Below are positions 60,606 through 64,000 of a stretch of DNA of 64,000 nucleotides, one piece after another. How positions within the stretch are numbered: position 1 is the first letter of the stretch; the number at the start of each line of letters is the position of its first letter. The translations under genes and the position numbers were made by a program. Below the pieces are notes generated by a model. That model saw nothing but the letters and a program-made list of their open reading frames with translations, made no database searches and had not been told where the DNA came from. The stretch is from Hetaerina americana (taxonomy: Eukaryota > Arthropoda > Insecta > Odonata > Calopterygidae). The stretch lies in contig JAKTNV010000010.1 of NCBI GenBank assembly GCA_022747635.1, positions 48,449,958 through 48,513,957 of the forward strand. The letters run 5' to 3'.

Positions 60606-60775
60606 GCGATTTCCACTAATATTTTATTTTCGCGACCCGGTTTTCGACTACTGCAGCTCTCTTGAGGATGAAAATGACCTGAAGATGACTCACCAGAAGT
60701 CATCAGTCACCTGAAATTGACTCAAGAAGTTACAAACTTAGGACGTAAAAATAAATTAGTATAAAAATACAGATG
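60606..60775. mobile_element. Degenerate hammerhead-like fold-back
   Basis: Reverse strand from about 60,667 downward: CTCAAGA (one change from CTGANGA), a weak stem (GCTGCAGTAGT), GAAA (60645-60642 region), ACCGG, GTC, then an A-rich tail with AATAAA (gcgaaaataaaatattag). On the + strand 60735-60775 (ggacgtaaaaataaattag) resembles the same tail, giving an imperfect inverted repeat around a central spacer. Same arrangement as the 19.5- and 43.6-kb elements, more eroded. Confidence 0.5.
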
Positions 60776-61126
60776 CTCTTTTAGTTCCTTTTTCATAATT
60801 CTCAAGTTTGACAACTGACAATAAACAAATTACCTTATCATGGGTCTATGATAAAATTTTTGCTAACGAATTATATTCACCAAATACATAAATGATACGG
60901 AATGTCCGTAAACTTAATTTGATTTCGTCTCTATAACTTCTTCCCAGATGTTATGAGACGCTATTCTTGAATGCCTATGCCAAATTATAGCCTAAGAATT
61001 TGCCCGGATCACTTATGACACTCGATGCAATGTCCTAAAAATTAGCGAAGCAGAAAATTTTTTCAGCCTAGACTAAGAAAATCTGAACAAACTTGTCTTA
61101 TTTTATTTCACTTTTTATCTTTCTAT
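60776..61126. other. Anonymous DNA
   Basis: Nothing recognised. Confidence 0.4.

Positions 61127-61221
<95 letters not shown>
61127..61221. repeat. (TA)n microsatellite
   Basis: About 95 bases of TA with one TATATG interruption near 61,140. It is the longest simple repeat in the window. Confidence 0.98.
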
Positions 61222-61223
<2 letters not shown>

Positions 61224-64000
61224 GAATATCCGAAGTTAACATTTAAATGACAATCGTCGGCGTCGCTAAGCACAATCTCTATATAAAATTTCTCAATAGT
61301 TGCGTTGTACGTGCTGAGCTTTTCATTTGAAAACAAATCATCATCTTTCCCATTAAATAGTTGAGCACGAGTGAGTGTCATTAATATAAAAGGAGGGTGA
61401 TCCCAAAAAGTGGCTTATAGCCAAGTTTCAGCTGGCTCGGCGCTAGAAGTTAGCGGATACGTGAAGTAGTATGTCGGTGACAGTCTCCACACTTCACTTC
61501 GGTTGATTTATTTCGCTCTTTCAATGTAATGGAACTCATTTTAGCTTCAGTGATAAAGAATCGGTGATTTCATTAATCGGAAATAAATTTGTGATTTCAT
61601 AATACCTTTTGTCAACCATTCTCAATCAATTTTGATTCATGAATGCATGAGGAAGTAAACAGTGCTTCGTTGTAAGAAAAATGTAGTTTCTGAGAATTCT
61701 TCGAAGACGGTGGCCGAACTCTATCAAGGCCGACCGGTATGCTACCTTGCTCACGAAGGAAACATTTTCCTCTAATGAAGTTCGCTACAACCATACCTAG
61801 GTACTGAGAGGTCCTTTACACAATACCAAGAGCTTTTCCGTGTTACATGTGTATCTAAGTTGCCCAGGTATTATCTGCCGTTTTTTTTACTAAATTCACT
61901 TCCATCACAACTAATTAAGTAACGAGAGGAAGCCTTACTCTTAGTTCTCGGATATTAATAAAAACTCAATTTTTGACTTTGACATTAGAAAATCTAGGAG
62001 GAAAAAATAATTCTCATTAATTTTGATACGAACGCCTTGCCTTCTTAAAAACATATTTTTTTTCTGTCTCTTCAATTGCATTTCAATATTCTATCCTATA
62101 AAAACGTTACCCGCCTGGTAATGATTACGCCATTCACCCAATTTTAGCAAGGATATAATCTCGTCTTAAATACGTAAGTATATGCTGAATAAGAAAGTCA
62201 TTGTAGATGCCACTAAACTTTAATTTGGTACGACCGCACAGGTCTGCCTGAGATTGTCTAAGATGATTGATCGTCGTAAAAAACATATGCATTTCAATTA
62301 GGCACTACGGAAATACTCATTAAAATAAATATGAGCATAGAAATGTAGCTTTTTCTTATTGAACAACAAGGTAAACTCAAGACATTTCTGAACAAGTGTA
62401 AAATATGCTTTAATTCGCAAACGAATGCAGGAAAATATGAGAAAGATTTCGGAGCGTTATTTTCATCGCTTCTTACTCCGTTCTCAAGGTGTCAGAATAT
62501 TACATTTTAAAGTATTATATAACCTACATATCTTAACCATTCTTATATCAACTAATTAGGATGGGATTTTTCTCCCGAAGCTTTTGCTGCAAACGACGCT
62601 CTTTCTTTTGTCTCCAAAAACATAAATTTGCTTCAATTCTCTCTAAAATATATGATGATATAAGTGGGATTAATGGATACTCACAGTATTGATGAAAGTG
62701 AAATTTCAACCACCCATCTCCTAGGAAAGTTGATCGCTGTAAAAGGAGAAAAGTCAGAGAGCAAGTAGTCAACTGGAAGAGACTCCTTTGCCACTGAATG
62801 CACTTCGTCAATCCTAGTCTTCCACTTTTGTTCTCTATAGAGTTAGACTTCAGCCCGCAACGATGACAAAATGTCGCATTGTACCTGGTGGTTTGATAAA
62901 TCCTTCCGGTTGAATGATTCACAATTTATTTTCATCTGATCTAAAATATGCTAGGGAACAAATTATAAATAAACGACTGTATTGCTAATTTTAGCTGATC
63001 CAAATCAAATATTTCTGTGGAGACAGTTAACTTGGTGAAAAGAAATGGGCAATAGAACTAGCACCACCACCAAGCTGCATTCACAATCTGCATTCTTTGT
63101 GCACCCGTGTATCTGGCCCAATGAAAAAAATATTACATTGGCACTTTCGGGAGGTGACTCACAAACCAACCTGGAGAAGGAATTTTCATTAAGAATGTCG
63201 CTATTTTAGTTGAATTGCCCATGATAAGGATTTCACTTGATTGAATATTATTTCTGGATTTTTATCAATATTAATATGGCCATTATCGTATATTCCAAAC
63301 GCTTTTAATGGTATCGACTTTAAACCATTTTACTATCACTTATCACTCTGTTACCCCAGATACAGCTCCTTCATGCTACCCCATGACCCACTAGAAATGA
63401 AAATATTGAAATTGAACTGTGAGTTGTCACAGTTCTACTTCAATGGAACGCTGAGTTGACAAAAGAAGAGTTATGTCAGTTCCCAAATCTGTGAGACCAG
63501 TGCACAAAACAGTTAGAAAAGAGGAGCCAGATATCTTAACTGACACATCAAGGAAAGACACGGAAAGGAAATTACTCGTAGATTATAGACACAACAAAAG
63601 AGAAGAGAGAAAAACTGAGCCCAATCGAGAAAAATAACTTAGCCAACGTGGAGATTGATAACAAAAAGCAGAAAGCGAAAGTGACAACAATATACCATTC
63701 ATAGATTACACAAGAAACTTTCACGCATAAATTGATTTCCTAGGCATATTGAGTGCTTGCAAATTGTAATTTTGGCCCCATTCAAATGGACGTATCATTA
63801 ATGCCACTCAATTAATTTCTACTGTATTGAGTCTAATGTAATGTCCTACTTAACCCCAAACCGGGGTAGAGCGGTATCATTTGTCATAAAAACGAATAAT
63901 TTTATTTGAAATTCATAAAACTTATTCTGTTTAATGCCCACTTGTGTCCTGAATCCTTTAATTACCTCTTTATTTAGCCCGCTGGGTTGGATCCATTCTG
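61222..64000. other. Anonymous DNA to the window end
   Basis: No supported gene. A 124-codon reverse frame at 62548-62922 has no recognised domain and no splice context. The purine-rich patch at 63.48-63.70 kb has no readable motif. Confidence 0.35.

Noticed and set aside
62548..62922. 124-codon reverse frame
   Set aside because: No recognisable domain, biased content or splice context in AT-rich DNA.
1..64000. CRISPR arrays, operons, phage or viral genes, LTR retrotransposons
   Set aside because: No regularly spaced repeats, no prokaryotic gene organisation, and no gag/protease/integrase or paired long terminal repeats were seen.

Overview
This is a repeat-dominated, gene-poor, AT-rich window from an animal nuclear genome. 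The mix of tRNA-derived SINEs, RTE-like LINEs with endonuclease remnants, Tc1/mariner transposons and (TA)n microsatellites points to an arthropod, most likely an insect with a large genome. A CpG-depleted domain in an otherwise CpG-normal background fits a lineage with gene-body methylation, such as many hemimetabolous insects. The species cannot be named from sequence alone. Nothing prokaryotic or viral was seen.

Layout. 1-13.9 kb is strongly CpG-poor. It holds a SINE, a reverse-strand LINE, one GC-rich exon candidate (5498-6471, +), and a near full-length but decayed LINE (about 9.56-12.9 kb). CpG content returns to normal near 13.9-14.2 kb and stays so to the end. 14-23 kb holds SINEs, a possible MITE, a long perfect fold-back (16.4 kb), a Tc1/mariner element (19.05-20.2 kb) with a second fold-back inserted in it, a LINE (20.5-22.1 kb) and a SINE carrying a LINE tail. 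23-36 kb is mostly anonymous, with SINEs of two families and a faint LINE. 36-39.5 kb has a mariner fragment and a complete 1.3-kb mariner with intact ends but a broken transposase. 41-42 kb is a CpG-rich patch ending in a plausible short first coding exon with a splice donor. 43.6 kb holds a palindrome with hammerhead-ribozyme-like cores on both strands. 47-51.2 kb has two reverse-strand LINEs, one with an uninterrupted reverse-transcriptase ORF. 52-64 kb has a SINE, an internally deleted LINE, another hammerhead-like fold-back and a (TA)n tract, with long stretches where nothing was recognised.

The most interesting thread is a set of at least five short elements (16.4, 19.5, 20.2, 43.6 and 60.6 kb) sharing one 3' module: CTGANGA or a remnant, a short hairpin, GAAA, a 4-6 nt palindrome, usually GTC, then an A-rich AATAAA-containing tail. 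Four of the five are built as inverted repeats. The order matches the conserved core of hammerhead ribozymes, which are known from Penelope-like retroelements and retrozymes. The second thread is the sharp CpG-depletion boundary, which can be read directly by comparing LINE copies of the same family on either side.
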